Positions 37,892 through 46,454 are shown, counted from the first letter of the stretch. The stretch: DNA of 64,000 bases from Adhaeribacter aquaticus DSM 16391 (GCF_000473365.1 NZ_AXBK01000003.1:1-64000), one strand, 5' to 3'. Numbers and translations are program-made. The notes: generated by a model from the sequence alone, not told the origin.

Positions 37892-37919
37892 AAAAGCACC
37901 CATTTAGTAGAGTGCTTTT
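37892..37919. terminator. Bidirectional terminator-like hairpin
   Basis: An 8-bp stem AAAAGCAC / GTGCTTTT with a 12-nt loop, T-rich on both strands. It lies 20 bp after the stop of the minus-strand 74-aa gene. Confidence 0.6.
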
Positions 37920-37939
37920 CAAACAGAAAACAGTTAAAG

Positions 37940-38164
37940 CTATTGGTTATATAGCCTAATTACTGTCATATTGTTTATATCCCCTTTTTGGGTTATGTGA
38001 GACTTATCTTTTACCTCTTTTCTTAAACCTTCAGTATTAATTATCTGAGCATTGTTCACTGACCAAGCTTTATCACTTGTACTCCATTTCGCTATACTAA
38101 TAATAATAATCAAAAGAGCGACTTTGAAAGTAGGTATAATGTTATCCTGTATTTTATTTACCAT
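37940..38164 (-). CDS. Small protein with one membrane segment, 74 aa
   Basis: The product has a hydrophobic segment near residues 12-25 (TFKVALLIIIISIAKW) and a polar C-terminal part (INTEGLRKEVKDKSHITQKG). A terminator-like hairpin directly follows, which supports it as a real transcription unit. No family recognised. Confidence 0.45.
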   Translation of the reverse strand: MVNKIQDNIIPTFKVALLIIIISIAKWSTSDKAWSVNNAQIINTEGLRKEVKDKSHITQKGDINNMTVIRLYNQ

Positions 38165-38642
38165 ATATTATCCTAATCATCAGACATATACCCTCCAAAT
38201 CATCAGAATGGATATAACGAAAGAGTTATAGTAAATGGTTCCTTTATTATTACTACACTTTCAAGCGGTAATTCTGAGTAGCTGTTTCATTTTAAATAAT
38301 AAATTAAATTTTGATGCTACAAATATCTATCCTGTAATTAATAAATACTAAAGAGAATATAAATTAAAATTGTTAAATCATCGATAATCAAATAATTGTA
38401 AATTAACAAGAATTTTAAAGGAAAGTAAACTGAAAGGGAATCAGGGGTTTGTTATAAGTAACATGTTATAGTATACAAAGATTTTTACTGGAAAGATGTG
38501 GTATTAAACCTAATAGAGAGGAGTTGGTAAAATTCTATTTAACATCCTATCTTTGCAAGGAGTATTGAAGAGGTTTTTTTTCCCTTTTGTAAAACTGCTT
38601 GAGAAACAATCTAAATCAGGATTAATTAACTCAAGTTGCGAG
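38165..38642. other. AT-rich intergenic region
   Basis: No supported gene. The right end adjoins a transposase remnant and may hold the decayed edge of that insertion, but no terminal inverted repeat was identified. Confidence 0.35.
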
Positions 38643-38791
38643 CTAAGAGATAATTTGGTTTAGGGTATAAGCGAAAATAAAGAGTATAATTTTAAGGATG
38701 AAACCTTTAGGGGTAACGGCATGGATTTTTTTTGGGAACAGGCTAGTGATGCCAGAGAAAGTAGTTTCAATTTGTTTCCGGAATTGCCATT
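38643..38791 (-). pseudogene. Transposase C-terminal remnant (IS982-like)
   Basis: The minus strand reads WQFRKQIETTFSGITSLFPK, then KIHAVTPKGFILKIILFIFA and a stop after AYTLNQIIS. This matches the last part of IS982-type DDE transposases, including the catalytic Glu region (IETxFS) and FPKxIHAVTxxGFxLKI. Nothing upstream continues it. It belongs to a different subgroup from the remnant at 8614-8885. Confidence 0.7.
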
Positions 38792-38798
38792 TTTATAA

Positions 38799-39011
38799 TT
38801 ACCGTATATAAAATACAAGAATTAGGGCAAGTAATACGGTAAGTACGATATAAACGGTATAGATCATGTCATACTTAAATGTACTGCTTCGTTTCCCTAA
38901 AAATATACGTTTCTCTTGCTGCCTTTTATAAATTAATTCATAATGGAGTAAGAAAACAATTCCTAATAAACCAGACCAGACCAATAAAAATATAAGCAAT
39001 AGCTCAACCAT
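38799..39011 (-). CDS. Small two-helix membrane protein, 70 aa
   Basis: The product has two clear membrane helices (LLLIFLLVWSGLLGIVFLLHY at about 4-24 and YTVYIVLTVLLALILVFYI at about 51-69) joined by a basic loop (KRQQEKRIFLGKR). No family or partner is recognised. It sits between two pseudogenes. Confidence 0.5.
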   Translation of the reverse strand: MVELLLIFLLVWSGLLGIVFLLHYELIYKRQQEKRIFLGKRSSTFKYDMIYTVYIVLTVLLALILVFYIR

Positions 39012-39032
39012 TCTAAAAGAAAAAAGCAGTAA

Positions 39033-39340
39033 TTAAAACAAGAATCCAAAATTCATATTGGCCAGCTTTTCTTCATCGCCAATCCCGAAAGTGGCACTTA
39101 TAAGAGTATCCTTAAAAAATTTAAACCAAACGCCTCCGCTTTTACCTTTATGCCAATAGTCAAGAAAACCGGAAGGAATATTATAATCAAAAAATACTTT
39201 TCCCTGGTCATATAATGCCAGTACCCCATCGGGGTAGGAACCAGGAAATGGTAGTTGAACAAAGGTGTCCGGTCCTCAAAATTAGTGAAAATACTGCTAC
39301 GTCCGGCAAAGTAGGTTCTCTGGTTGCAGTTCTTTTCTCA
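39033..39340 (-). pseudogene. C-terminal remnant of an outer membrane beta-barrel gene
   Basis: The last 70 codons read PYPDGVLALYDQGKVFFDYN, then IPSGFLDYWHKGKSGGVWFK, and end in LANMNFGFLF, with the terminal Phe typical of outer membrane barrels. A shifted frame upstream supplies FAGRSSIFTNFEDRTPLFNYHFLV. The upstream body is absent. It resembles the end of a BamA/surface-antigen-like barrel but is not a copy of the gene at 23662. Confidence 0.6.
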
Positions 39341-39402
39341 AAGTATTAATTACAAAGTCATAACAGGATTCGATCATAGTTTTATTGAGAAAAGTCTAAG
39401 AC

Positions 39403-40032
39403 CTATTTATTTAGCTTAGCCCATTTATTGCTGGTTCCGGGCATCGTATTAAAAATCCAGTCCCAAAGCGGGGAAGATACCCCAAAAGCCACTTCCGGGG
39501 TATTATAATGATGGATGCTGTGGTGAATCCAGAGGATTTTAAGAAAATTTTTGGGTGGAGCATAAGCATGTACCGCATAATGTACCAACAGGTACATGGC
39601 ATAGCCAAACAGAAAGCCGGATAAAAGCCCGAAAACCAAGTGGCTAAAAACGAAACGGAAAACAAAAAAGAACCCTGAGGCTATTAACAAACTTACCAGC
39701 GGGGGCATTGCTAATCGTTTTTTATCTTTCGGGTAATCATGATGGTTGCCATGAAACGTATATTGCACTTTCTTTTTTAATTCTGTATCCGTATTCATAT
39801 GAAATACGAATCGGTGCGCCACATATTCTACCAGGGTAAATAAAAACCAACCTAAAATAAAGAGCCCAATAGCTGATAATACAGATAAAAAACCATAAAT
39901 AAAACCAATATACACCAATCCAATTGCAATACTAACAAAGATAATTATGGGCACTCCGATGGGAGTATAAGTAAGTTTTTCCAGAAAAGGATTATTAAAT
40001 AACCGGGCTTTCCCTTGATGTCGAGGCTTCAT
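39403..40032 (-). CDS. Fatty acid hydroxylase / sterol desaturase family protein
   Basis: The 209-aa integral membrane protein has four helices and the full di-iron histidine set: HRFVFH (73-78), HGNHHDYP (94-101), HYAVH (151-155) and HHSIHH (170-175). The pattern and the position of HGNHHDYPKDKKRLAMPP match bacterial fatty acid 2-hydroxylase-like enzymes. It would hydroxylate an acyl chain, possibly of sphingolipids, which many Bacteroidota make. It has no operon partner here. Confidence 0.9.
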   Translation of the reverse strand: MKPRHQGKARLFNNPFLEKLTYTPIGVPIIIFVSIAIGLVYIGFIYGFLSVLSAIGLFILGWFLFTLVEYVAHRFVFHMNTDTELKKKVQYTFHGNHHDYPKDKKRLAMPPLVSLLIASGFFFVFRFVFSHLVFGLLSGFLFGYAMYLLVHYAVHAYAPPKNFLKILWIHHSIHHYNTPEVAFGVSSPLWDWIFNTMPGTSNKWAKLNK

Positions 40033-40187
40033 AAAAAATTATTTGCTTTGCCTATATACGGTTAATTCTACTTATAAGTAAAAGTAAAAATCAAAATAAT
40101 AACACAATGCCAAGGTGAAAGCACCTTCTGAAATTTGGGATTTACGTCAACACATATCCTGTAATTTGCCGGCTTTAAAAATTAAAA

Positions 40188-40373
40188 ATGGAAATAATCA
40201 TCATATTTATATTAAGCCTTTTAAATGGATTTTTTGCGCTTTCAGAAATCTCCATCATTTCGGCTAAAAAAAGCCGCATTGAACAGAAGGCGATAGAGGG
40301 CAGCAATGATGTTCTTGAGATTATTGAAGAGTTTAAAATAATGCCGCCTATAAAAATATTAACCTTCAGCTAA
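40188..40373 (+). pseudogene. Truncated N-terminus of a CorC/HlyC (CNNM-type) membrane protein
   Basis: MEIIIIFILSLLNGFFALSE and the following ISIISAKKSRIEQKAIEGSND match the first helix and loop of the DUF21/CNNM transporter family. The similarity stops near codon 52, and the remaining 350-400 residues (DUF21, CBS and CorC domains) are absent, so the gene is broken. Confidence 0.75.
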
Positions 40374-40637
40374 TTGGGCTTGAAAAACATTTTAAAATAA
40401 CTTACTAGTACTTGGTAACTCATTCAAGTTAGTTTATAATGATTCAGGCCTAGGATGTAAAATGGTATAGGCCAGGTCAAAATATGAAAGGCATAATCTA
40501 TTTAACATAAATAATATTATAGGACATTTGGTAAACTCCTGAAATAGCTTTACACTTTAAGTACAAAGTTATGAATAATAGGAATTTAACCGTATAACCT
40601 GTTAAGTATTTTCAGGAACCTACCTAATAAATTGGAA

Positions 40638-40883
40638 TTATGAAGCTGTTATTTTTTGCGTTTTATTTGATTTGGTGAGCAATTGTTCTAAATCTGCCAA
40701 GCTTTTTTCCGGCACCTGGCACCGCATTACTTCCTCAATAAAGGTAACTAAATTTTGCAATTGCAAAGGATTTGAAACATCAAAATAAGGGGAGGCTAAA
40801 AATTTAGATTCCAGCTCTTGATTAGTAACGTGAACAATAAATTCTTCCTGGGTATGCAGTAAAATAGATTTTGCCGTTTCCAT
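40638..40883 (-). CDS. Hypothetical protein, 81 aa, second gene of a pair
   Basis: A small soluble, helical protein (METAKSILLHTQEEFIVHVTN...LQLQNLVTFIEEVMRCQVPEKSLADLEQLLTKSNK). Its start lies 4 bp after the stop of the HTH-like gene at 40888, so the two are almost surely co-transcribed and may act together, as a regulator with its partner. Family not recognised. Confidence 0.6.
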   Translation of the reverse strand: METAKSILLHTQEEFIVHVTNQELESKFLASPYFDVSNPLQLQNLVTFIEEVMRCQVPEKSLADLEQLLTKSNKTQKITAS

Positions 40884-40887
40884 TTTG

Positions 40888-41184
40888 TTAGTTTTTATCA
40901 GAAGGCACTTGTTTAGCGTAAATTATATTTACAAATTCAAGAAAATCAATATCTAACATCCGGGCAATTGCCTGTAACTCCCACATGCGGAAAAGGCCCA
41001 GATTCTCCACTTTAGCTTTAAAATTTGGCGGATTAATCTTTAATTTCCGGGCAATTGTGGTTTTCGGAACAACTTTAAATAATTCTTCAAAAGTGGTAAT
41101 TGCGCCTTCTTTTAGGCCAATTTTCGCTTTTACGAATCTTAAATCATCCTCGAAATTAATTTCAGTAATGGGTACCGGGCACAT
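40888..41184 (-). CDS. HTH (Cro/CI-like) protein, 98 aa
   Basis: Residues about 48-90 (VPKTTIARKLKINPPNFKAKVENLGLFRMWELQAIARMLDI) fit a Cro/CI-type helix-turn-helix. A short N-terminal part (VKAKIGLKEGAITTFEELF) precedes it. It lies 400 bp from the iteron array with its downstream partner gene. A role in plasmid maintenance or as half of a toxin-antitoxin pair is possible but not shown. Confidence 0.6.
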   Translation of the reverse strand: MCPVPITEINFEDDLRFVKAKIGLKEGAITTFEELFKVVPKTTIARKLKINPPNFKAKVENLGLFRMWELQAIARMLDIDFLEFVNIIYAKQVPSDKN

Positions 41185-41592
41185 AATAGGAACATTTTAA
41201 AAGCAGTAAAAAGAGCGACTTAATTTTACTAGCTTAAATTGAAACAGGAAAATTATCCCTGACAAAATTACCGGTTTTTTTTAATTTTTTTTCCCTTTAC
41301 TTTATACGTATTTTATACAAAAAGTAATTAAAATTTATCTTTTGGCCGCTTAGTTTTTTAGAATAAATTTATGGTGATTTAGTGCGCTAATAATCAGTTA
41401 TTTATCAGCTTATTAGGCATTAGGCAATTTTTTTATAGATATAAACAACTAGATTTTTTATATCCTGAGGTCCAATGGCATCCCCTTTTCCCGATAAATG
41501 CTTAATTTTTATACTTTTACTGGTCTTTTGTAAGTATATCTTCCAGTAATCTCTTTTTAGTATAATATAGATTATAAAAAGAGTATATATAT
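41185..41592. other. AT-rich region beside the iterons
   Basis: Long A/T runs (41270-41420) next to the iteron array fit a DNA-unwinding element of the origin. No consensus DnaA box was found by eye. It also carries the promoter for the minus-strand pair at 40638-41184. Confidence 0.45.
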
Positions 41593-41945
41593 GGCTGCAA
41601 TACTTGAATGCCGGTACTCTAAACACACTTTAAAGGCACTTTTTTTTAGTGGCCCGGCTGCAATACTTGAATGGTTAGTAATTTCGGCTGCAATACTTGA
41701 ACGGGTGGCTGCAATACTTGAACGGTTAGGTACCCTTGGCTGCAATAGTTGAATGGTTGGGCTGCAATAGTTGAATGGTTCTAGCAGTTAGGCTGCAATA
41801 GTTGAATGAAAGGGTGCAATACTTGAACGGTTGGCTGCAATACTTGAATGGTTTTACCTATAAGCAGCCTTTTTAGAATCTTAAAATTAACCGGAGGTAT
41901 CTTTATAAGCCGGTAAAAAAAAGTAAGGCTGCAATACTTGAATGG
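41593..41945. repeat. Ten-copy iteron array, plasmid replication origin
   Basis: The 19-bp unit GGCTGCAATACTTGAATGG occurs ten times, all in one direction, starting at 41593, 41656, 41686, 41707, 41738, 41760, 41791, 41812, 41833 and 41927. Variation is limited mainly to C/G at position 12 and T/C at position 17. Start-to-start distances (63, 30, 21, 31, 22, 31, 21, 21, 94) are near multiples of the helical turn. Adjacent to a Rep_3-type initiator, this is the likely origin. It lies 13 bp after the rep stop codon, on the downstream side of the gene. Confidence 0.92.
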
Positions 41946-41958
41946 TCTTAAAAGCTAA

Positions 41959-43092
41959 TTATGCTTTCCTTTTTTCTATCAAATCCCACAACTTACCGTT
42001 GAGTAACATAGTTCTAGCTTCGTCCTTGGTTATTTCTTTATTATAAGCTTTGAAGAAACTCTTGGCAATAGCATCTATTTTTAAATTAATATCTTTGCTA
42101 TTGTTAGTTACCCAGCGCTGAAAAGGATCTTTTTCATCCTTTATTTCCACTTGTTTGTATTTATCGGAAAATATAAATGTTAGTTCTTCCATCAGTTTCA
42201 GGAAGAAAATATTATCTCCGATAACTTCGGCTGTTAAATCATGGAATGTCAGCTCTACCCAATATTCCTCCTGGTATGGTTTATCTAAATCCCCTCGAAC
42301 GAACTGGTACGTAAAATTAAGTTCGCCTACGGTTCGCATCGCTTCCAATACTCTTTTTAAGGATGTTTTTCTGTTCTTTGGTTCTTCTACTACAATTCCC
42401 GCAATCCCAGCAAGGTAGTCAACGGTGAATTTGGTAGATGGGATCAGCCTGGAAAGGAGAATATGCCGGGTCTTTTCCAGGAGAACGTACAGGCTCTTTC
42501 TACCATCGCCCCCTCTGCCTTTGCCAATCTTGCTATACCCTTTGGTATCAATTATATAATAGCGCTGTAGAAATCCTTCTATTACTTCCGGGGCCAGCCG
42601 GATTTCATATAGTTTTACATTTCCGTTATTACGGTCATGATTTAGCTTTATGTCTTGAAGAATAGAAAATTTAGTTAAGTGGGTGGTTTCTCCCTTATTG
42701 TTATAAGTATAAGATTTATCAAAGACAATGTTATGGCGGATCATGTTGAGCAGCGCAAAATCAAACACGGTTTTAAAGGTGTGCCCATTGTAAACCGGGG
42801 GTGAGGCTTTCTTATTATTTATAAAGAAAGGGTGCACTTCGCAAAGGGTTTGTTTATTGCGGCCTGTTTCCTTGCAAAACTGGCCTAAAGTGAAGGTAGT
42901 AAATCCGAACAGATCGTATTTTAATCTTTTAGAGATAAATACAATAAAATCCTTTACTATCCCTGCATCATCAAAAAAACTAGATTCAATGGATTTTAGG
43001 TTATCTGCTATACTTCTGTCAATCCTACTGAGGAAGTAATTCTGTTGCATAAAAGATTCCTTATTCGGATTTTCTTGTTCGCTCATAGCCAT
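41959..43092 (-). CDS. Plasmid replication initiator, Rep_3/RepB type
   Basis: The start is placed at 43092 (ATG); an upstream TTG at 43104 is less likely. The 377-aa protein has the two winged-helix halves of iteron-binding initiators: residues about 15-160 (YFLSRIDRSIADNLKSIESSF...FGFTTFTLGQFCKETGRNKQTL) and about 190-290 (GGDGRKSLYVLLEKTRHILLSRLIPSTKFTVDYLAGIAGI...TSLKRVLEAMRTVGELNFTYQF). It binds the iterons just downstream to open the origin. A 59-codon membrane protein gene ends 22 bp before it. Confidence 0.88.
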   Translation of the reverse strand: MAMSEQENPNKESFMQQNYFLSRIDRSIADNLKSIESSFFDDAGIVKDFIVFISKRLKYDLFGFTTFTLGQFCKETGRNKQTLCEVHPFFINNKKASPPVYNGHTFKTVFDFALLNMIRHNIVFDKSYTYNNKGETTHLTKFSILQDIKLNHDRNNGNVKLYEIRLAPEVIEGFLQRYYIIDTKGYSKIGKGRGGDGRKSLYVLLEKTRHILLSRLIPSTKFTVDYLAGIAGIVVEEPKNRKTSLKRVLEAMRTVGELNFTYQFVRGDLDKPYQEEYWVELTFHDLTAEVIGDNIFFLKLMEELTFIFSDKYKQVEIKDEKDPFQRWVTNNSKDINLKIDAIAKSFFKAYNKEITKDEARTMLLNGKLWDLIEKRKA

Positions 43093-43114
43093 AAAATTAA
43101 TCAAATTTTAATTT

Positions 43115-43294
43115 TTAAACCCTTCTGATACCGATCAGCAAACTGGAAACAAAAGTCAAGAAAAAAGAAAAGGTGATTAATATGGCTGTTTTAACCACAA
43201 TATAAATTAATTGCACTATTAAAACCAAAATAATCTTCACTACATGAATAAAAAATAGCAAAATTGGCTGGAAAATTTTTATAATCGGTTCCAT
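43115..43294 (-). CDS. Very hydrophobic small protein, 59 aa, upstream of rep
   Basis: An ATG-started frame on the rep strand encodes MEPIIKIFQPILLFFIHVVK, then an almost continuous hydrophobic stretch (ILVLIVQLIYIVVKTAILIT and FSFFLTFVSSLLIGI), ending RRV. It would form one long or two membrane helices with a positive end. It ends 22 bp before the rep start, so it may be translated with rep. Family unknown. Confidence 0.55.
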   Translation of the reverse strand: MEPIIKIFQPILLFFIHVVKIILVLIVQLIYIVVKTAILITFSFFLTFVSSLLIGIRRV

Positions 43295-43725
43295 AAATTT
43301 TTGCTTTAGGGTTCGTTTATATGTTCTTTAAAAAGTTTGTAACGACTTCCCATGGAGTTCCTCTGGGAATTCTGCCAGAATTGTTTTTCCTGTTTTCCCG
43401 CCTGCATGATTGGTCCCTTTTAATAAGAATAATTCCATAGTCACATTTTATGCTTCAATTAAATATACGAAAGATATATTTTAATGTGCATTAAAACTGC
43501 ATTTATTTACAAACATTGGATCCGGCCTAAGCTTTTTTCCCTTTTTATGTCGCCAATTTTTTGTTGTGGGAGAATAAGCGGAGAGCTAACCCATTTCCCG
43601 GGTTAGTTGGAAGCGTTTCTTCGGCAACATCAATTAAAAAAGCGGTTAGGTAAAATAAGGTACTGGTTTACCTAATGGCTTTTTCGATTCTTTTTAATGA
43701 TGCAATAGTCCTGCTTTTTCATAAA
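43295..43725. other. Intergenic region with a tiny possible frame
   Basis: A minus-strand frame of 36 codons at 43328-43438 (MELFLLKGTNHAGGKTGK...) begins with ATG and has a basic, Gly-rich N-terminus, but is too short to rely on. It would precede the 59-aa membrane gene and rep on the same strand. The rest has no recognised element. Confidence 0.35.
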
Positions 43726-44097
43726 TTATCTGATGGGATATTTTCCATTTCGGGCTGGGAATTTTCCCTTTAGAATATTGCATTCTATTAATTTATTTTT
43801 GGAAGGATAAATCTTAAGAAATGAACAATTTAAAAAAAGAATCAAACAACCTCCGCATCTGGGTGTGAATATCTGGCAATTTTTTAGGCCAAAGGGTTTT
43901 CCGCCTGTAAAGCGGTTGTTTCCTTTACCCGTTATGTGAATGAAAAAATGATGTAGGCATGGAAGAATATATCCGGCAACACATGAGTGCTTACCTGTAT
44001 GGCCAATATAAACAGGTTTGATTAAATCAAGAATGCTAGCAACTATTTGCTGGATCAGGCCGACCATGGGGAAAGCAACCAGTACAAATGCTAGCAT
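43726..44097 (-). CDS. Hypothetical protein, 123 aa (uncertain)
   Basis: The frame starts 6 bp after the stop of the 96-aa gene at 44104, which supports coupling. It has a hydrophobic N-terminus (MLAFVLVAFPMVGLIQQIVASILDLI) and a Cys/Lys/Gly-rich body (GHTGKHSCVAGY...GLKNCQIFTPRCGGCL). The composition is unusual and no family is recognised, so the frame could be spurious. Confidence 0.35.
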   Translation of the reverse strand: MLAFVLVAFPMVGLIQQIVASILDLIKPVYIGHTGKHSCVAGYILPCLHHFFIHITGKGNNRFTGGKPFGLKNCQIFTPRCGGCLILFLNCSFLKIYPSKNKLIECNILKGKFPARNGKYPIR

Positions 44098-44103
44098 TTA
44101 ACT

Positions 44104-44394
44104 TTAGCTAATGAAGGGATTTTTTACTTTAATGAAGGTGTCAATATCTAATTTCGGGAAGAAGTATTTATAAACATAAACACGTCCAATAGGAATATTA
44201 CCCAAATTTTTATCTAAATAAGTATCAGCATAAAATGTAGTTAACGGAATTCCATTTACATGCAAAAGTGCTTTGAAAGAAAAAAGAGAGGTCTCTCCCA
44301 ATTCTTTATAGTGTTGCCATAAAATATTTCCTTTGCTGCCAGAACGATTTTCCTTTTTAACAGCTTTAACAGAACCTGGCTTTTTTAATTTCAT
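44104..44394 (-). CDS. Hypothetical protein, 96 aa
   Basis: A small protein with a strongly basic N-terminus (MKLKKPGSVKAVKKENRSGSKG) and a mixed alpha/beta body (TSLFSFKALLHVNGIPLTTFYADTYLDKNLGNIPIGRVYVYKYF). The basic tail might contact nucleic acid. It forms a short minus-strand series with neighbours at 43726 and 44482, upstream of the replication module. Function unknown. Confidence 0.55.
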   Translation of the reverse strand: MKLKKPGSVKAVKKENRSGSKGNILWQHYKELGETSLFSFKALLHVNGIPLTTFYADTYLDKNLGNIPIGRVYVYKYFFPKLDIDTFIKVKNPFIS

Positions 44395-44481
44395 ATAAGG
44401 AGTTTAAAATGGAGTAAAAGTTAATAAATATATTTTATACTATATTCTGCTTTACTTAAAACATAATCACCCTTAAATAAA

Positions 44482-44856
44482 TTAAGCAAGTGGTATGATG
44501 ATTTCGGTTTCTTCATCCATCTCGTCAATCTTGATATGCTTTTCGAATAGGTCGCTCTCAATCCCAAATTCTTTTAATATGTGTTCCATCTCAGACTTTT
44601 CAGGAAGCTTTCCTGATGCATCCGGTTTAAATGAAAAATAATGGCATCGACCATAATGGGGATGATCGACCAGGTAATAGCATACCCAACGTCCAACCGG
44701 CACTAGTACCAAATGTCCTGAGTCCTCCCCTGGTACAGCCATCTGCTTATTTATCATATCCAGCAAATCATCTATGGTGTAGATATTTAGTTTGGCATAT
44801 TCTAAAACCTTTTCTATTTGGCGTTTTGTGGTTCGGTCAAAAGCTAATGTTCCCAT
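44482..44856 (-). CDS. Hypothetical protein, 124 aa
   Basis: A soluble, acidic-ended protein: RTTKRQIEKVLEYAKLNIYTIDDLLDMINKQM, then a beta part (GHLVLVPVGRWVCYYLVDHPHYGRCHYFSFKPD) with several His and Cys, and the tail KIDEMDEETEIIIPLA. Codon use and balance look genuine. No family or motif is recognised. Confidence 0.65.
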   Translation of the reverse strand: MGTLAFDRTTKRQIEKVLEYAKLNIYTIDDLLDMINKQMAVPGEDSGHLVLVPVGRWVCYYLVDHPHYGRCHYFSFKPDASGKLPEKSEMEHILKEFGIESDLFEKHIKIDEMDEETEIIIPLA

Positions 44857-45078
44857 CTATGTTATTTATATTATTTCAATTACCGGTTAAAATGCAGAGC
44901 GAAATGACTTGAATGAGGGCCGGATTTGTGCTGTCCGTGTATCCGCCTCGTGCATCAGTATATACATTGAATGTTGTATAAATTAATATTTCTGCTGTCA
45001 CGTTATTGTTATTTGTTCGTTTATTTTCGATTAATGTTTTTGCTGTCGGTCATTTTATGCTAGCCGCTATCAGGTTCC

Positions 45079-45165
45079 AGCTAACAAGCCTTTAAATGCT
45101 TCTTAGCGTTCAGTATATGCAAAGCCCGTCGCAGAGCAAGTGTTTTGTATATGCATTTTTAGTTC
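45079..45165 (-). repeat. Degenerate attC-like site after the 159-aa gene
   Basis: On the minus strand this stretch holds CTGCGACGGGCTTTGCATAT, closely similar to CGCTACGGGCTTGGCATATA in the site at 51909-51972, and a GTTAGCT at its far end (45079-45085). The octamer GCATATAC occurs twice, directly repeated. It lies just downstream of the gene, the position expected of a cassette's recombination site, but the core pair is not preserved. The rest of the gap 44857-45177 shows nothing else. Confidence 0.4.
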
Positions 45166-45177
45166 TCGTTTTTCAAC

Positions 45178-45657
45178 CTAAAATTTATAAACAAGCTGAA
45201 TTCTAGCACTTGGAAGAAACAAAAAACGTAAGTTGCTCTCATCTTCATAAGTATCATCAGGGATCTTTCTTCCCCAAAGTTTTATAGAGGCCCCGAAGTC
45301 AGTATTTAAACCAAATCTATTGGTGATATTTAAGTGTCTACCGATGCTAGGCGTTAAATATAAGGTTTTAAAAATCTTGGTGCCATTATCTTCATATATA
45401 TAAGTAAGCCTTTGACCAAAATGCCAGGTTGGAAGAGTGGCAAATTTTCTAGAATAATGAAAATTTAGTTTGTGTTCAAGGGTGAAATGAACAGAAGTAT
45501 ATGATTCTAAAGGAATGTAACCGAAATTAAATCCCAGGCTATTTCTTTTTGCAATATCTCTATTTAGCCCTATTTGCAGAAATTCTGGAAGTCCAATTCC
45601 TAAGGCTACTTCCCAGTTTCTTTCCTGGGCAAAAACGCCATTTACTAACATTAGCAA
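45178..45657 (-). CDS. Small outer membrane barrel-like protein, possible cassette gene
   Basis: The 159-aa frame has strand-like repeats ending in a terminal Phe (LGIGLPEFLQIGLNRDIAKRNSLGFNFGYI...FLPSARIQLVYKF), the mark of outer membrane barrels. A signal peptide is cut at the start: the in-frame codons before the ATG read TFKNPFLIAVLL, completing it, but an in-frame TAG and no ATG lie further upstream. The true start may be a rare codon (TTG) or the start may be lost. Related attC-like repeats lie on both sides. Confidence 0.6.
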   Translation of the reverse strand: MLMLVNGVFAQERNWEVALGIGLPEFLQIGLNRDIAKRNSLGFNFGYIPLESYTSVHFTLEHKLNFHYSRKFATLPTWHFGQRLTYIYEDNGTKIFKTLYLTPSIGRHLNITNRFGLNTDFGASIKLWGRKIPDDTYEDESNLRFLFLPSARIQLVYKF

Positions 45658-45714
45658 AACTGCTATTAAAAATGGATTTTTGAATGTAAACTAGTTTTCC
45701 TTAATATAAATGAG

Positions 45715-45755
45715 ACCTAACTACACGCAAAACGGAGTTCGTTTCGGTTATTGCC
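45715..45755 (-). repeat. attC-like site, minus orientation
   Basis: The minus strand reads CAATAACCGAAACGAACTCC, then GTTTTG and ends TAGTTAGGT. It is a relative of the sites at 46932 and 51448 (CAATAACCGGAACG-CACTCC). The terminal GTTAGGT (45715-45721) matches the attC core GTTRRRY. It lies at the 5' side of the 159-aa gene, as a cassette boundary would. Confidence 0.5.
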
Positions 45756-45882
45756 TATAGAAATAAAATCTTCCTTTCCCAATATTATAAAATTTCATTA
45801 TACCAGAAGGTCAGTGAGCATCAATTTTTTATTCACTTATTAAGTAAAAACCGTATAATCTTACTTTAAATGGTTTTCTTTC

Positions 45883-46263
45883 ATGGCTCCTGTTAAAAAA
45901 ATTCTTACCTCTTTGCAATTCCCGAATTCGGAATTAATGGTAACCTATTCCGATGTGCTAAGATATGTCCAGTATAGGCTTAAAATATTGGGGCATGGGC
46001 AGCTTAAAGCCTTCTGTCAGAAATTTTCTTTTCCGTATAACAGTGTGGTTAACCTGAAAAATGGAACCCTTAAAAGAAAAGAGCACTGGCTACTCCAACG
46101 CATTTTAGCAACTCTTTCATTTGAAACTTCAGCACTTCAAAATCCTTTGGCTACTGGTGACATGGACCGTTATTATTATCTATTCCCAGGACAGAGCGAA
46201 CTTCAACAGTTTAAAGAGCAATTAGCCATTATAGATAAGCAGGTCCCGATTTTTCCAAGTTAA
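45883..46263 (+). CDS. Hypothetical protein with HTH-like centre, 126 aa
   Basis: The region HGQLKAFCQKFSFPYNSVVNLKNGTLKRKEHWLLQRILATLSF looks like a helix-turn-helix of the Cro/CI type, with a short C-terminal tail. It is isolated on its strand, between two oppositely oriented repeats of the attC-like family. Function unknown; DNA binding is inferred from the helix pattern only. Confidence 0.5.
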   Translation: MAPVKKILTSLQFPNSELMVTYSDVLRYVQYRLKILGHGQLKAFCQKFSFPYNSVVNLKNGTLKRKEHWLLQRILATLSFETSALQNPLATGDMDRYYYLFPGQSELQQFKEQLAIIDKQVPIFPS

Positions 46264-46454
46264 ATTGCTTAGAAAAAAGATTTTATTCTGATTTAGTGAC
46301 TTTATACTTTGGACTGATATTAATATATAAGGCGAAGGCAAACTCCCAGCATTTTTTGGAAATTCGTTATGACAGCCTTTAACTATTGAGCTTTAAAGTT
46401 AATTTAGTCTAAAAGAAGGCTTATGCATTGGAAAGCATCCTATTAAAAATTAAA

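Noticed and set aside
41420-41626. 68-codon minus-strand frame beside the iterons
   Set aside because: It runs through AT-rich DNA and into the first iteron, with a composition unlike a real protein.
41593-41945. Repeats considered as a CRISPR array
   Set aside because: The units are 19 bp with spacers of 2-75 bp and no cas genes; iterons next to a Rep gene explain them better.
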